From: Phylloscopus collybita | Lineage: Eukaryota > Chordata > Aves > Passeriformes > Phylloscopidae | DNA: 64,000 nt | Assembly: GCA_027886175.1 (NCBI GenBank) | Contig: JAJNNQ010000019.1 | Span: forward strand, 15,486,501-15,550,500 | Reading direction: 5' to 3' | Program-made: the position numbers and the translations under genes | In this document: positions 1 to 10,814 of the stretch, piece after piece | Numbering within the stretch: the first letter of the stretch is position 1 | How the letters are laid out: every line of letters begins with the position of its first letter | The notes under the pieces: model-generated | Told to the model about the DNA's origin: nothing | Seen by the model: the letters and a program-made list of their open reading frames with translations, nothing else | Databases searched by the model: none

Positions 1-3000
1 TGGCTGTGCACACAGTGGATGTAACTCAGCCATCAGCAGCTTCCAGGAGCTGTGGCTCCTGCAGGAATCACAGCGGGAACATGGAGATTCCCAGCCTGGA
101 AAGGCTCGTGCTGGTCACAGCAGAGATCAGATCAATCATTTTTCCCAGGGAAAAGTTCCCTGATAAAGCAGAATCCTTGCACACCAAGGCCCATTGCTGC
201 ACAAGCTGACTCCTGGGGGACAGATGGAGATGGGGGTTGGTGTTGGTGAAGTTTCCTGTTTTCCCTGTCTCAGAACTCAGCTGTTACCACTTGGTGCTTT
301 GCAACGCTTCCCCTCGCCAAAACAATTTTTAAAACCTTGGAATTTTCTCTTGAAAAGCTCAGCTTTACCTCCAGCCAGAATGGCTCCAATCTGCACCAAT
401 CTGGAATCTCTGGAAGAGGATTGGCCCCTGCATTGCCTTCCAAGGGTACCTTTACCTGACTCTAAACTTCCATCACTAACTACACATTCTCTCCTTCTTT
501 TTCACATTGTGCAAACAAGAAGGTTTTGAAACACTTCATTTTCAACCTGTTATCAATAGAGAGAATGAGTTTCATGTTTTGTGGCTCTTTAATCTTCAAA
601 CAATGGCAAAGGCATGCAGTGGATCTCCAGTTTCCCAGCTGGAATATCCAGGGGCACACAGCAAAGCCCTCTGTTGTACCACTGTATTGCAATAAATCCA
701 GATATTGTATTTGTTCCAGGAAACTGGACAGGAACTCAACACACACCCCTCTAGGTGTGTTTCCATCTCAGCAAAACTGGATTTGGAAGACTTTGAAATG
801 CACTTCCTTTGTAAGGCACAGAAAGCAGCACTTGACAGCCCCAAATTCATCCCTAGTGACTCGTCCTTAAATCCAGGGAACTCACAGTACTCCTCCCCAA
901 TCGTTATCTAATCTAGGTAACAAATTCTGAGCAGAACTGATCATTCTATGAGTAATTTATTATACTTAATTGATATCAAACCCACAATGCATTAAAAATG
1001 AATGTTTAATTAAAACCTCCTTCGGTGAAGAGTTTTCCTTAATTAGGAGTACAACAATTAAGCCATTCCAGAAGATTTTCCGGCTGCCCACCCTGATATT
1101 TTAAGGACTCTTCCCAGGTCCACTGAAGTCCTTATGAGCCTTTTCAAAGGGTTTCAAGGTCTTCCCTGACTCCAGTGGACCCGGAATTTTAATGTCTCAG
1201 TGATGCTCTGCCTCCATATCCTGCAGAATATGTGAGGAGAATTAATATGGCAAATTGTTTCCCACAGTGTTCCCTAATTTCATTGAGGAGACTTGACTGA
1301 CTTTTTCTGTTATAAAGCATTCCTTATAAAGAACCTGTCAGAGCCTAAATTAAATTAGTTCTTCCTAAACAAAATACTTCTTATTTCCTTTAAATGATAC
1401 TTGCTCTGGCTCAGTGTACCTCCAAGCTCAACAGCTCCATCAAGCCTGGTGACTGTGGGCAAAAACCTGATCCCTCCAAACTGAGCCAGCTGAATTTCTG
1501 AAATATTTCCTCTTCTCCCTTTGCAAAAATCTCATTGGTATCAGTGGCGCAGTGAGAGGGAGATTGTGGTGCTGTGATTAATAAATCACAGGGTTAGTGC
1601 TGAGAAATAAAAGTGAGCAGAAAATACACATCCCTTGGAGTGAGGCTGTTAAACATGGAATAACAAGAGAGCAATCACTTGGAGTAGGGAAATCCCTCTG
1701 GCCACCCCACCATGAATAAATCACTGAGGAGAGAAGCACATGCAAATTTTCCAGGCATTTTAAAGAGCAATTTAAATCAGCACAGGGCAATATTTAATCT
1801 CTTTATCAGGCTGCAGTGTGGAAGTGATTGGAGATTAGAGCAGGAAATATCAGTCTGGTGCTCAAGTGTGGCCAGCAGGCTTTGCTGTAGCATTTTATCA
1901 AGGTATCAAAACAGCCCACACCTGTTTGCTCCTGACAGGTTAATGCAGCTAAATAAAAAGTACTGTAGTTAATTAAAAAAAATAAATTAAAGATCAGCAT
2001 TTAGTTGCAATAATAGGTTTTGAAACTGGGAAATTCAGGAGTAAGATCTTGTGTGATATAGATTAAAGAAGCTCAGCTCCTTTATCTGCATTGCTTCCCA
2101 GTTTTTGCTTTCCACTCATTTTATCTGGGCTGTAAAATTCCTTATCAATTTATTTAATTTATTTATAGCATTTTCTCTGTCCACATTTAACCTGCCTAAA
2201 AGTATTTAAATTTGGTAGAGGAATGTCCTATGGATTTTCAGCTGTTGCAGTATCAGAGAAAGGCAGACCTTTCAACCCACCACTGTGGATTCAAATCTAC
2301 ACCCAAGAAAAAATAGACACTCCTGAGCCACTTCATGAGGTTTGTTGGACTTCAAGAGCTAAAAATAATTTATATTTTAAAAGGAATTCCAGAAAACAAT
2401 TTAAGAAATTTATCAGTATGAGCTCCAAAAAGTTCCCTGTACATTATGGTGCTTTGTGGTTGTTTTGCAAAGCCACAGATCTTCTCTTTTCCCTAAACTG
2501 AAGGGAAATATCAGCAATTATCACTCACAAAATAAACCCTGCAAAGGTTTTGCAGCTGAGCATGGGGAAGGTTTGGTAGCATCCTCTTCGTCTTGGCTGC
2601 AGTTATAAACTTGGATCAGCTTTTCCTGAAGCTTTAGAAGAATGTGATGGCTCATTCCATGGAATGACAGGAATTGTCACTGGATCTTTCACCCGAGACA
2701 TTCAGGAGACACAGTTTGGGAGCTGCACTGATTTGGTGCATGCTGGAAATTTTTCAAACGCATTTCATGGTTTCTCTGGTGTTCAACACGTTGTGCTCTG
2801 TAATTCCTGCAGCATCCATCAGGACAGAGGCAGGACCTGCAGGATCTGCAGCAGCTGCACAGAAAAGGCTCTGGCCAAACCCTACAGATCACTGCCAGCA
2901 GCACAGCCCTGAGGGACAGGGGCTCACCTTGCAGGAGTCCTGTAAAACCCTGAAGTGCAGAAATCATGAGGAAATCCCTTTAAACTCTCCATTTAACCTT

Positions 3001-4404
3001 GAGTTCCTCAGCTCCAGGGCAGAGGCAGAGCTGGCACCATTCCCAAACTGGATAAAATCTGGGATCTGGAGCCACAGGATCCTTCCTGCAGGGAGCAGCA
3101 GCCCAGCACTGGCACCATTCCCAAACTGTGCCAGGATAAAATCTGGGATCTGGAGTCACAGGATCCTTCCTGCAGGGAGCAGCAGCCCAGCACTGGCACC
3201 ATTCCCAAACTGTGCCAGGATAAAATCTGGGATCTGGGGCCACAGGACCCCTTGTGCAGGGAGTGCAGCACAGCCCTGGCCCCACACACGCTGTGCTGGC
3301 TGTGCTGGCACCCCAGAGCTGTCACCCAGGAGCAGAGGAAGTGCTCTTGCATAGTTTGGAGGCCCCAGGCACGACCTCTGCGTTGCTGTGAGATGGGAAT
3401 GGTGCCCAGAATCACATCCCGCCCCTCCACGGCATCCTGACACTGACTCAGCTGCTCCCACAGCCCAGCAAATCCAAAACCATCCCAGAGGGAAAGGTTC
3501 TTTCCCAGCCAGGCTGGGGTGTCACCTTCCATTTGAAATGCTCTGCAAATCAAGCTCCAGTTCCTGACAGAGGAATTCTCTCCTGGATCCCCACCCCGTG
3601 GTCACTTGAGGTGTTTTCCGGGATAACAGATAACAGATCCTGCTCCGTTTGCCATAAAAATCTCACACATTCTTTTCTCCAGCTCCATTTGCTAAATTTA
3701 GCTGATCAACTACCAATAAAAGTACAGGAAGTGGATTCCCCAGTGTGAGTTTTCATTTGGGCAGCCTCGTTAGGGAAATTGTTTGGTTGTGAAGGGAAGG
3801 GGAAGTATCCTCAGAATAACCTCTTGGTTTGGGTTACACCATTTTTATGAATGCCTGAGATATGGGAAGTTCCCCGATTCAGTTCAGGTTTCAGGAGGTT
3901 TGTACTCTCACAATAATCTGGATAAAGGGAGGGCCATTCAAGAGCTGCCAGAGGAGATATTAGGAGTTGTAAGGTGTGTCTGGAAACGCTTTTTTGAGGG
4001 GCCTGGGAACACTTTTCTTTTAAAGAAAGACCTTTGAAAGCTCTTTGAAGAAGGCACAGCCTTATTCCTCGTGTGCCTCGTGCAACAGTCTGGACAAGGG
4101 AAGTTTGATCCATCCCTGGGGTCAGGAAATGTTCCTGCAGCAGGTGTGCACCTATAAACACAAGGACTGCTTCTTATTTTTTAATCCTTCATCAATGACG
4201 TACTCCTTTAGCTTTCAGATGGGAAACATTTCCTTATTAGCTTTCAAAATAGCATTTTAGTACCAGAAGACAAACACTGAAAGCAACGTGCATAAAAGAG
4301 TTTTAAAACACAGATTCCAACAGTGATCTGATGAACATGTTCCCTTCCTAAAAGCAGACAAACCTCTTATGTCAGATATTCTCTGCTTGTTTTCCTTTGG
4401 GCAG
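1..4404 (+). other. ADRA1B: ADRA1B intron 1, 3' part
   Basis: This non-coding stretch lies upstream of the TM7 exon. In vertebrates ADRA1B has one long intron between the exon for TM1-TM6 and the exon for TM7 plus tail, so this is read as the end of that intron. Much of 900-2650 is A/T-rich with no frame longer than expected by chance. It ends in a normal acceptor, 'tttcctttgggcag', at 4391-4404. Apart from the 84-bp minisatellite at 3031-3276 nothing else could be assigned. Enhancers are possible but not readable from one sequence. Confidence 0.75.
3031..3276. repeat. 84-bp minisatellite, about three copies
   Basis: Three head-to-tail copies start at 3031, 3109 and 3193, each beginning 'ctggcaccattcccaaactg' and running through 'ataaaatctgggatctgg' and 'ccttcctgcagggagcagca'. 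The first copy is 78 bp because it lacks 'tgccag' and neighbouring bases; the second is 84 bp; the third decays after about 70 bp. Because 84 is divisible by 3, one frame stays open across the array and gives a spurious ORF. The array is intronic and no function is suggested. Confidence 0.85.
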
Positions 4405-4916
4405 GATCCCTGTTTTCGGCTCTGAAGCCCCCTGAAACAATCTTCAAGGTGATTTTTTGGCTTGGCTACTTCAACAGCTGCTTGAACCCCATCATCTACC
4501 CCTGCTCCAGCAAGGAGTTCAAGAGGGCTTTCATCCAGATCCTGAGATGCCAGTGCCACCGACGCAAGCAGCTGGGCTGGTGGCCCTACAGCTACAGAAA
4601 CTGGAACCGCTGCTCCTTCGAGCACGCCAGGAGAGATTCCCTGGAAGACAGCGGCAGCTTCCTGAGCAGCAGCCAGAGGACTTTATCCTCGGCATCACCC
4701 AGCCCCGGCTACGTGAGCAGGATCAGCCACCCGCAGCTGGAGCTGTGCACGCTGCAGGAGTGCAGGAACTGCAGCTCCCTGCTCAGCCCGGCCCGGGAGG
4801 GCAGCGGGCAGCAGGGGCACTGCCAGTTCTTCACCTTCCAGCTCCTGCCCGAGCGCAACGGGCACGGCCCTGCCGCCGGCCAGGGCTCTGCGGATGAGCC
4901 CCCGGGCACGCCCTGA
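4405..4916 (+). CDS. ADRA1B: Alpha-1B adrenergic receptor, terminal coding exon (TM7 and C-tail)
   Basis: ADRA1B is a Gq-coupled plasma-membrane receptor for noradrenaline and adrenaline that signals through PLC-beta and calcium. Only the last coding exon is here: the acceptor at 4404 splits a Gly codon (G|GA), and 169 further codons run to TGA at 4914-4916. The exon begins with [13 protein letters not shown] and continues into TM7 with the conserved NPIIY (NPxxY) motif. Helix 8 (SSKEFKRAF) follows, then a CQC pair, the usual palmitoylation site. The tail has the Ser-rich block [20 protein letters not shown]; the matching segment in mammals is phosphorylated by GRK and PKC during desensitisation. 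The intron phase and the TM7/tail split match the two-exon ADRA1B gene, and TTC1 then PWWP2A follow as in human. The last roughly 50 residues are poorly conserved and end PPGTP. ADRA1A and ADRA1D are less likely because of the RDSLEDSGS block. The ligand-binding part lies outside the window. Confidence 0.95.
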
Positions 4917-5310
4917 AGGGCAGCGCAGCCTGGAGGGCAGGTCCCCGCTGGAACGGGCGGATTCCCACCGCTCCGTGCCCTCCGGACACTGCCCTGCCTC
5001 CCGCCAGGCCGGGGGAAGCAACGGACCCGTGCTGGGTTCCTCAGGGGAGCTCGGGAGGGGAGCAGGGACGGACAGGAGGCTTCTTGTCCCAGCAGTGCCG
5101 AGAGCAGGGACTGCAACATTCCCGGTTAATTCCCAGAGAAACTACTGAGGCGTGAGCAGAGGGCAGGGGGGCTGCACACGCCAAGGGAAGGGCACAGGGA
5201 ATTCCTCAGGTGTCCTGGGAGAGCTGAGCAGCCAGACACACCTGTATGGAGAGAGGGGTGAAATGGGGTGGGCACGGGGTGGGGGGTGCCCAGCTGTGCC
5301 AGGGTGGGGA

Positions 5311-5931
5311 GGGATGGATGGATGGATGGATGGATGGATGGATGGATGGATGGATGGATGATAGAGGGATGGAGGGATGGATGGATGGGTGGATGGATGG
5401 ATGGATGGATGGATAGATGGATGGATGGATGGATGGGGGGATGGATGGATGGATGGATGGATGGATGGATGGATGGATGGATGGATGGATGGAGGGATGG
5501 GGGGATGGATGGATGGATGGATGGGTGGATGGATGGAGGGAGGGAGGGATGGATGGAGGGATGGATGGATGGATGGATGGATGGATGATTGATGGATGGA
5601 TGTGGGATGGATGGATGGAGGGAGGGAGGGATGGATGGATGGATGGATGGATGATAGAGGGCTGGATGGATGGATGGATGGATGGATGGAGGGATGGATG
5701 GAGGATGGATGGAGGGATGGATGATGGATGGATGGATGGATGGATGGATGGATGATGGATGGATGATGGATGGAGGGATGGATGATGGATGGATGGATGG
5801 ATGGATGGATGATGGATGGATGATGGATGGAGGGATGGATGATGGATGGATGGATGGATGATGGATGGATGATGGATGGAGGGATGGATGGATGGATGGA
5901 TGATGGATGGATGGATGGATGGATGGATGGA
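5311..5931. repeat. (GGAT)n tetranucleotide array, about 620 bp
   Basis: This is a nearly unbroken run of TGGA/GGAT units, with GGAGG, GGGG, ATAG and GGATGATGG interruptions. It is G-rich on the plus strand, with no C for hundreds of bases apart from a single C near 5663. The left half is mostly pure tetranucleotide; the right half (5711-5900) shows a longer period of about 50-60 bp marked by GGAGGG. A 4-bp unit without stop codons leaves long frames open on both strands (GWMD-type and IHPS-type), which are artefacts. Confidence 0.97.
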
Positions 5932-6137
5932 GCAATGAGGAATGCCCTGAGGTCATTTCTCTCCAGGTTGGCCCTGGCTCTGCCCATAGTTCCCGATTGC
6001 TCCGTACATCGCTGTACACTCGCACTTTAGAGATGGAAAACAATGATTAAAGTAATTTCTCAACAACTGAAACACTTGCTCCTGTTACTGTAGGGCTGGA
6101 ATTCAGCCAAGATCCCTCATCAGGATTCTCACTACAA

Positions 6138-6143
6138 AATAAA
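6138..6143 (+). terminator. ADRA1B: Candidate ADRA1B poly(A) signal AATAAA
   Basis: This is the first canonical hexamer on the plus strand after the ADRA1B stop codon. It lies in 'acaaaataaaacac' and is followed by a moderately T/G-containing stretch (tttgccattgtggctcctggg). A weaker GATTAAA is 93 bases upstream. Confidence 0.4.
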
Positions 6144-6160
6144 ACACTTGTAGCCACTAA

Positions 6161-9100
6161 ATTTGCCATTGTGGCTCCTGGGATCCAGTTGCTTCCCTCA
6201 TCACCAACACACATAACTCTTCCATCAGGAATTAGTTAAAGGAGTTCCTTCACCAGGATCTCTTAGAAAGTCTGAAAATTCCAGCAGTGGTGAGAGCTCA
6301 GAATCTCCATTTCAGCACTCCGGTGAGTGTCCTGCAGACATCCAGGCTACCAGAGGATCTGATTTCTAAAAGCAACACTCCTAAATCACTCCAAATTCCT
6401 CCTGAAACAGGAGTGACCACTGGAGAGCCAAACCCCAGCCCTTGGTTCCTTGAGCACTCTTTGCAAACAGCTCTGCACATTTAGAGGCTTTTCCTTTGCC
6501 TCTCAGATAAGAAGAGTCAAACAACACCAGCTTCACCTCCAGTCACAGCCTCAACACAGGTACAGGCAATAAAAAAATATATAAAATGGGAAAAACTCAC
6601 ATGGATCTGAAGGAGGGACTACAGAGATTACAGAGGAGAAATTCTGATATGCCATCTTAAAATATGAAACTTTTGCAAGGCCACCTGAGCTGTCCAGACA
6701 AGATCTATTCTGAATATCTTCATTTTTCCCACTGGAACCTTTTACAACCTATACCAGGAAAGCCAGCCCAAACGAGGCTGTACAAATCACCCCCTTCCTT
6801 ATGTTAGTCCTTCATTTGATGCAATGTTTTCCTTTAAAGGAAAAACTATTTGGGCCAGGGCAGGATCATGAGGCCTTGTGGGACAATCCCATTTTTTTAT
6901 TACAGCCAAAATGAATTTGCCAAGCAGAACATGGCAGTGGCACATGGTGGTGGTGTCTTTTTTATGCTCATTCACAAACTTTCTGATGAACCCACTCTGT
7001 GGGCAAACAGCTTCACCTCTCAAAATGAATTGCTGCCATTTAGCACCAAAGGTGTTCATGAAACACTGCATTTCCCCAGGTAAAGCTGCTGTGTGGAGCT
7101 TCATCCCTGAGGAGGGGCTGCTCCAGAGCCACTCAGTGGAGAGGCACAGCTGGAATGGCTCAGGGAGCTTTGTCACAGCCCAGCTGTACAGAAATTAAAC
7201 CCATTAGGTTTCAGTGTACTCAGCTCTCACAAAAGTGCTGCTTATTTGTGAGAAGAGTTATGGTAAAATCAATCCAGCTGAATGAGGCTGAAGCTGGAGA
7301 GCATCCTGCATCCTTTGCTCTTTGGAAATGCAGCTTCCCATTATCTTTACAAATGTGATGGGGAGAGGAGAGGACATTGGTATTGCAAAGTACAGTTCCA
7401 GTCTGGGAAATGTCAAAAAGGCAACTTTCTATTCAGCAGCTGAGCTCTGTGCTCTCAGTTCGTGTGCTTGACTTTCACCTCAGACAAATGAGCAGAAAAT
7501 TGCCTGGCACAGGAGATAATCACAGCAGTTATGGGATGGAATTATTGCTGTGCTCACATCCAGCGTTCCTTATCCCACACACTAACCAGCTCATCCCCAC
7601 GGGAAAACACTGGATTCTGGTTTGATTGACTCACAAGAGACTTGCTCACCTTCTTCCCAGGTCCTCTCACACATTGCAGAGGACCTGGACAGGACATGGA
7701 GCATGGGGATGGTGCACCACACAAACACCACCTGCACCTGGGGAGGTCAGAGAGAAACACCTCAGCACATGGACACACATCACGCTGGGTTTGTGCCAAT
7801 GCTACCCAAAAATGTTTCTGCCCACCATGGTGTTTTGGGGACTGAAAAGTTGCAATTCCACCCTCAGATTTAACGATCCCAGGACAACCTGTTTGTCTGC
7901 TTGGGTTGGAACTGAACTGAGGGAATAAACCAAGTGTCCCTGTGGAGAAAAGCAGGGCTATGATGCCAATTTACGTCACTGTGACAGGGACAGGTCACCC
8001 TGCACCCCTCTGCTCTCCTGCCTGGCTTAAAGCAGAAAATGACATTACATTTCTACTCAGCTGTAATCTATGACCTGGCTTTTTCCCAATATAGCCCAAA
8101 TCCCACTTCCACATAAGTGGAAGGAGACAGGGAAAGGAAATCTGGAGCTGTAACTGGGAATTTCTTATGACAAAATACATCGGCTTGAGCTGTGAAGAAC
8201 ATGCTCCCTGTCTAGAAATTCCCATAATTGTTACAACACTCCAGCCAAGGCATAGAGAAAAAGAGAATGGATATTCAAAATTAATAACAATCCATCACTG
8301 CTTCTCTAATAAGCCAGCCTAAAAAGCGGATGTAGTAAAACTTTAATTTATAGCTGTGATTAAAAAGGCTTTAATTGCCTATTTCATAATTTCCTTTCAA
8401 AATGTTCTTCGGGAAGCACAATCATTTGATTCCACTGAGACTTGTGTGCAAATGTTCAATTCTGGTGAAGCACCTGAACTTTCTGTGACCTCCAGAAAAC
8501 CGTAATTATTTTTCCTTTGCTTGATTTGTTGAGCTTTGGTTTCTTCACTGTGAGGATCAAAAAAGTTGTCCCGAGAAGTAAATTCAGTATATGGCCTGGA
8601 GCCTGAGGTAGTTGTGCAACATTTGTCCCTCTCCTGGGCGGCTGAGAGTCCAATCCCGCTCTGCTGGGGGAGCTCCAGCCCGACTTTCACCAAACTCGAC
8701 CAGTTTCAGACCGAAAGGAACGGGGGACCTGGCTTGGAAAATCCAACATCGCCACCTACGGGATTTCTGTGGCGGGGAGAGTCACAAATCCTCCACTGCA
8801 CTGGAGTCCCTGGGTTTTGCACGACACAAATCCAGCCTTTTAAACAGCAGGACCTCCCCTTAGGGCAGCGGGAGGACTTGGATATCATGAGTTCAATAAT
8901 TATAATCGATAATGAGAAGGTATTTTCCAGATTGCTGGGTTTTATCAACTCAAATTGTCACCTGGCTCATGGGCATCGTGTTGAATCTTCTGCTGTAAGC
9001 AGCAGTATTTAGGAATTTCTGAAGAACAGCTCAAGTGTACAGCCTCCCAAGTCTCTGGCTGTTTGAATCCAGGGGTGTTGTTCCATGCCCTGGCACAATT

Positions 9101-9459
9101 CATGCTTCCCTTTGGGCTCAGATTTGAAATATCCTAACACCTTTCATGAAACCAGAATGGGCTGTGAGGCTGAACAAGGGGAGAGTCACCTCAGAGTTTT
9201 AGGGCAAAAAGCCACATGTTCCTGAGCTGTATAAACACGAAATGCTCATTAGGGAGAAGCAGGTCCTGGGAATGCCATGGGGTTTGACACAGCCAGGAGC
9301 TGGTGCTGCACCTGGATCAGGGCAAATTCCTGAGCTCGCTCCAGGCTGGGGATGGACAGATGGAGAGTGAGATGGTGGGTGAGAGCTGGACATGGAGGAA
9401 TGAACCCCTGGGCTGATCCCCCAGCGAGGGCAGCAGGAAAGGGGTTGGGATTGTGCCCC
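6161..9459. other. Intergenic region ADRA1B-TTC1
   Basis: No frame here looks like protein and no RNA gene was recognised. The composition is mixed, with an A/T-rich stretch at 8270-8420. A short patch at 8630-8780 has about nine CpGs in 150 bp, unusually many for bird intergenic DNA, and may be regulatory. The region ends against a CR1 fragment that abuts the TTC1 promoter. Confidence 0.6.
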
Positions 9460-9700
9460 TGTGTCCCCTCAGATGAGAGCCCCACCTGCAGAGCTGCCCC
9501 AGCCCTGGCCCAGCACAGCAAGGGCCTGGAGCTGCTGGAGCCAGGCCAGGATGCTCAGAGGGATGGAGCAGCTCTGCTGGGGGGAAAGGCTGGCAGAGCT
9601 GGGATTGTTCACATGGAGAGAAGAAGCTTTGGGGTGACACAACTGTGGCCTCGCAGGGCCTGAAGGAGCCGACAAGAAACATGGAGATGATTTACACCGG
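9460..9700 (+). mobile_element. CR1 LINE fragment
   Basis: It contains the CR1 stretch 'ggagagaagaagctttgggg', then 'cctgaaggagccgacaag' and 'gatttaca', matching the sense strand of the CR1 3' region (the part that normally reads GAGAAGAGAAGGCTCTGGGG ... CTGAAGGGGGC). The usual 3' tail with octamers is missing. It is degraded and non-coding. It ends about 185 bp upstream of the TTC1 core promoter. The left boundary is approximate. Confidence 0.65.
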
Positions 9701-9739
9701 TGAGGCCCTGCGGGGAAAGGGGCCACGAGCAGGATGAGG

Positions 9740-9877
9740 CACCTGCCCTCACCTAGTCTCACCTGTTCTCAGCTGCCTTCCTCTGCTCAGCTGCCTTCCT
9801 CTTCCCTCACCTGCCTTCCTCTTCCCTCACCTGCCTTCCTCTGCCCGCCCTCACCTGCCCTCACCTGTGCGCACCTG
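9740..9877. repeat. C/T-rich CACCTG repeat upstream of TTC1
   Basis: Seven CACCTG E-box hexamers lie at 9740, 9760, 9808, 9828, 9852, 9862 and 9872. The centre is a 20-bp tandem unit (ctgccttcctcttccctcac) and the right edge has a 10-bp spacing. The strand is C/T-rich throughout. CACCTG is the core recognised by ZEB/SNAI-type and some bHLH factors, but here it may simply be a by-product of tandem duplication. Confidence 0.75.
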
Positions 9878-9884
9878 CGCTCCC

Positions 9885-10021
9885 TGACGTCACAAAAGAG
9901 AACTACAATTCCCGGCATGCTTCGCCCGCTTGCCCTGGCCCATTGGCTGGTGGTGCCGGAAGTGTCACCCTCGTGCCGGGGGTGGGGCGGAAGCCGGAAG
10001 CCGGAAGTGCGGCTGGCGCAG
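9885..10021 (+). promoter_or_regulatory. TTC1: TTC1 CpG-island core promoter
   Basis: Four classic housekeeping elements lie within 125 bp. A perfect CRE (TGACGTCA) is at 9885-9892. A ZNF143/SBS element (ACTACAATTCCCGGCATGC) is at 9902-9920. An inverted CCAAT box (ATTGG, NF-Y) is at 9942-9946. Two ETS/GABP sites (CCGGAAGT) lie at 9956-9963 and 10001-10008, with a further CCGGAAG at 9994-10000. There is no TATA box. CpG-rich sequence continues to about 10330. Initiation is expected between about 9950 and 10000, so the start is dispersed. Confidence 0.85.
9965..10021 (+). other. TTC1: TTC1 exon 1, non-coding (5' end approximate)
   Basis: The ETS-site cluster is followed by 'ggctggcgcag|gtgagtgcg', a strong donor after 10021. 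There is no ATG between the promoter elements and the donor, so the exon is 5' UTR only, in line with translation starting in exon 2. The true 5' end is not visible. Confidence 0.65.
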
Positions 10022-10805
10022 GTGAGTGCGGGCCCGGGGCTTGGGGGCTCCGGCGGGCCCGGGGCGATCCGGAGGGCGATGGCCCCGGTCAGGACTGTGC
10101 CCTCAGCTCCGGGCAGCGCGGGGCGGACCCTGCGAGCCGGGCACGGCGCCCCGGGGGTCGCGGCGGGGCTGGAGGGGCCGCGCAGGGCGAGCCGTGCCGG
10201 GGGCGGTGTTTGGGGTCGGTGCCGCGGGGCTGTGCCGGGACGGTGCCGGAGGTCTGAGCCCGGCAGTTCCCGTACTCACGGGTGCACTGGCCCGGCCGCG
10301 TGTCCCTGCACGGGACATGGGATCAGGGGAAGTTGTCCCCGCGCCGAGAGATCCGAGTTTCCCTTAGGGATGTCGAGAGCACGTTAAAGCTGTGTAAGTG
10401 CGGATAAAGAAGTTAAATCATGAATTACATTTGGGTGTGTGTAAATGTGCAGGGAGGGGGCAGAGCAGGGCCCAGACTCTGCCCCAGGCCCAGCAGTGTC
10501 ACCAGGGGAACGGGCAGGGCCTGAGCCCCAGAGTTCCCCTGCACAGGAGGTAGAACCGCCCTGGGCAGTGCCCGGCCCTGAGCAGAGCCCAGGAGGGACT
10601 GGAATCTCCTCCCTGGGCTGTCCCAGAGCTGTGTGGACACAATCCCGTGCCCTGTGCTCGGGAATGCAGGAGGTGGCACCAGTGACCCGCTGTGGTCCCT
10701 CCCAGCCTCCCCCACCCTGGGATGCTGGGCTTTGTTTGCTGACAAACCTTTTAAACGATGATTATCCAGTGTCACTCCTTTCTCATTTCCACAACCCCCT
10801 CCCAG
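10022..10805 (+). other. TTC1: TTC1 intron 1
   Basis: The first 300 bp are CpG-rich and continue the promoter island. The rest is ordinary G/C-rich sequence. It closes with the pyrimidine stretch and acceptor 'ccacaaccccctcccag' ending at 10805. No other feature was seen. Confidence 0.75.
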
Positions 10806-10814
10806 GAGTCCAGC

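Larger units (their letters stand above)
4917..6160 (+). other. ADRA1B: Probable ADRA1B 3' UTR
   Basis: The region from the stop codon to the first good poly(A) hexamers is taken as 3' UTR. The first 400 bases are G/C-rich without an open frame of interest. They are followed by the GGAT array (5311-5931) and then ordinary sequence. A GATTAAA variant lies at 6045-6051 and a canonical AATAAA at 6138-6143. That the UTR crosses the array is inference; cleavage before 5311 cannot be excluded, but no AATAAA is visible there. Confidence 0.5.

Noticed and set aside
2674..3354. 226-codon plus-strand frame in the ADRA1B intron
   Set aside because: It is open mainly because the 84-bp minisatellite unit is divisible by three; no domain, start context or splice logic.
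5311..5931. CRISPR array or centromeric satellite
   Set aside because: Units are 4 bp with no spacers, in a vertebrate UTR context; a simple microsatellite explains it.
5126..6043. 305-codon minus-strand frame (and several plus-strand ones) rich in HPSI or GWMD repeats
   Set aside because: It is an artefact of the stop-free GGAT tetranucleotide unit; only repeat translation, no flanking protein-like sequence or gene signals.
9734..10387. 217-codon plus-strand frame across the TTC1 promoter
   Set aside because: It runs through the CACCTG repeat, core promoter and CpG island, starts upstream of the likely transcription start and crosses the exon 1 donor.
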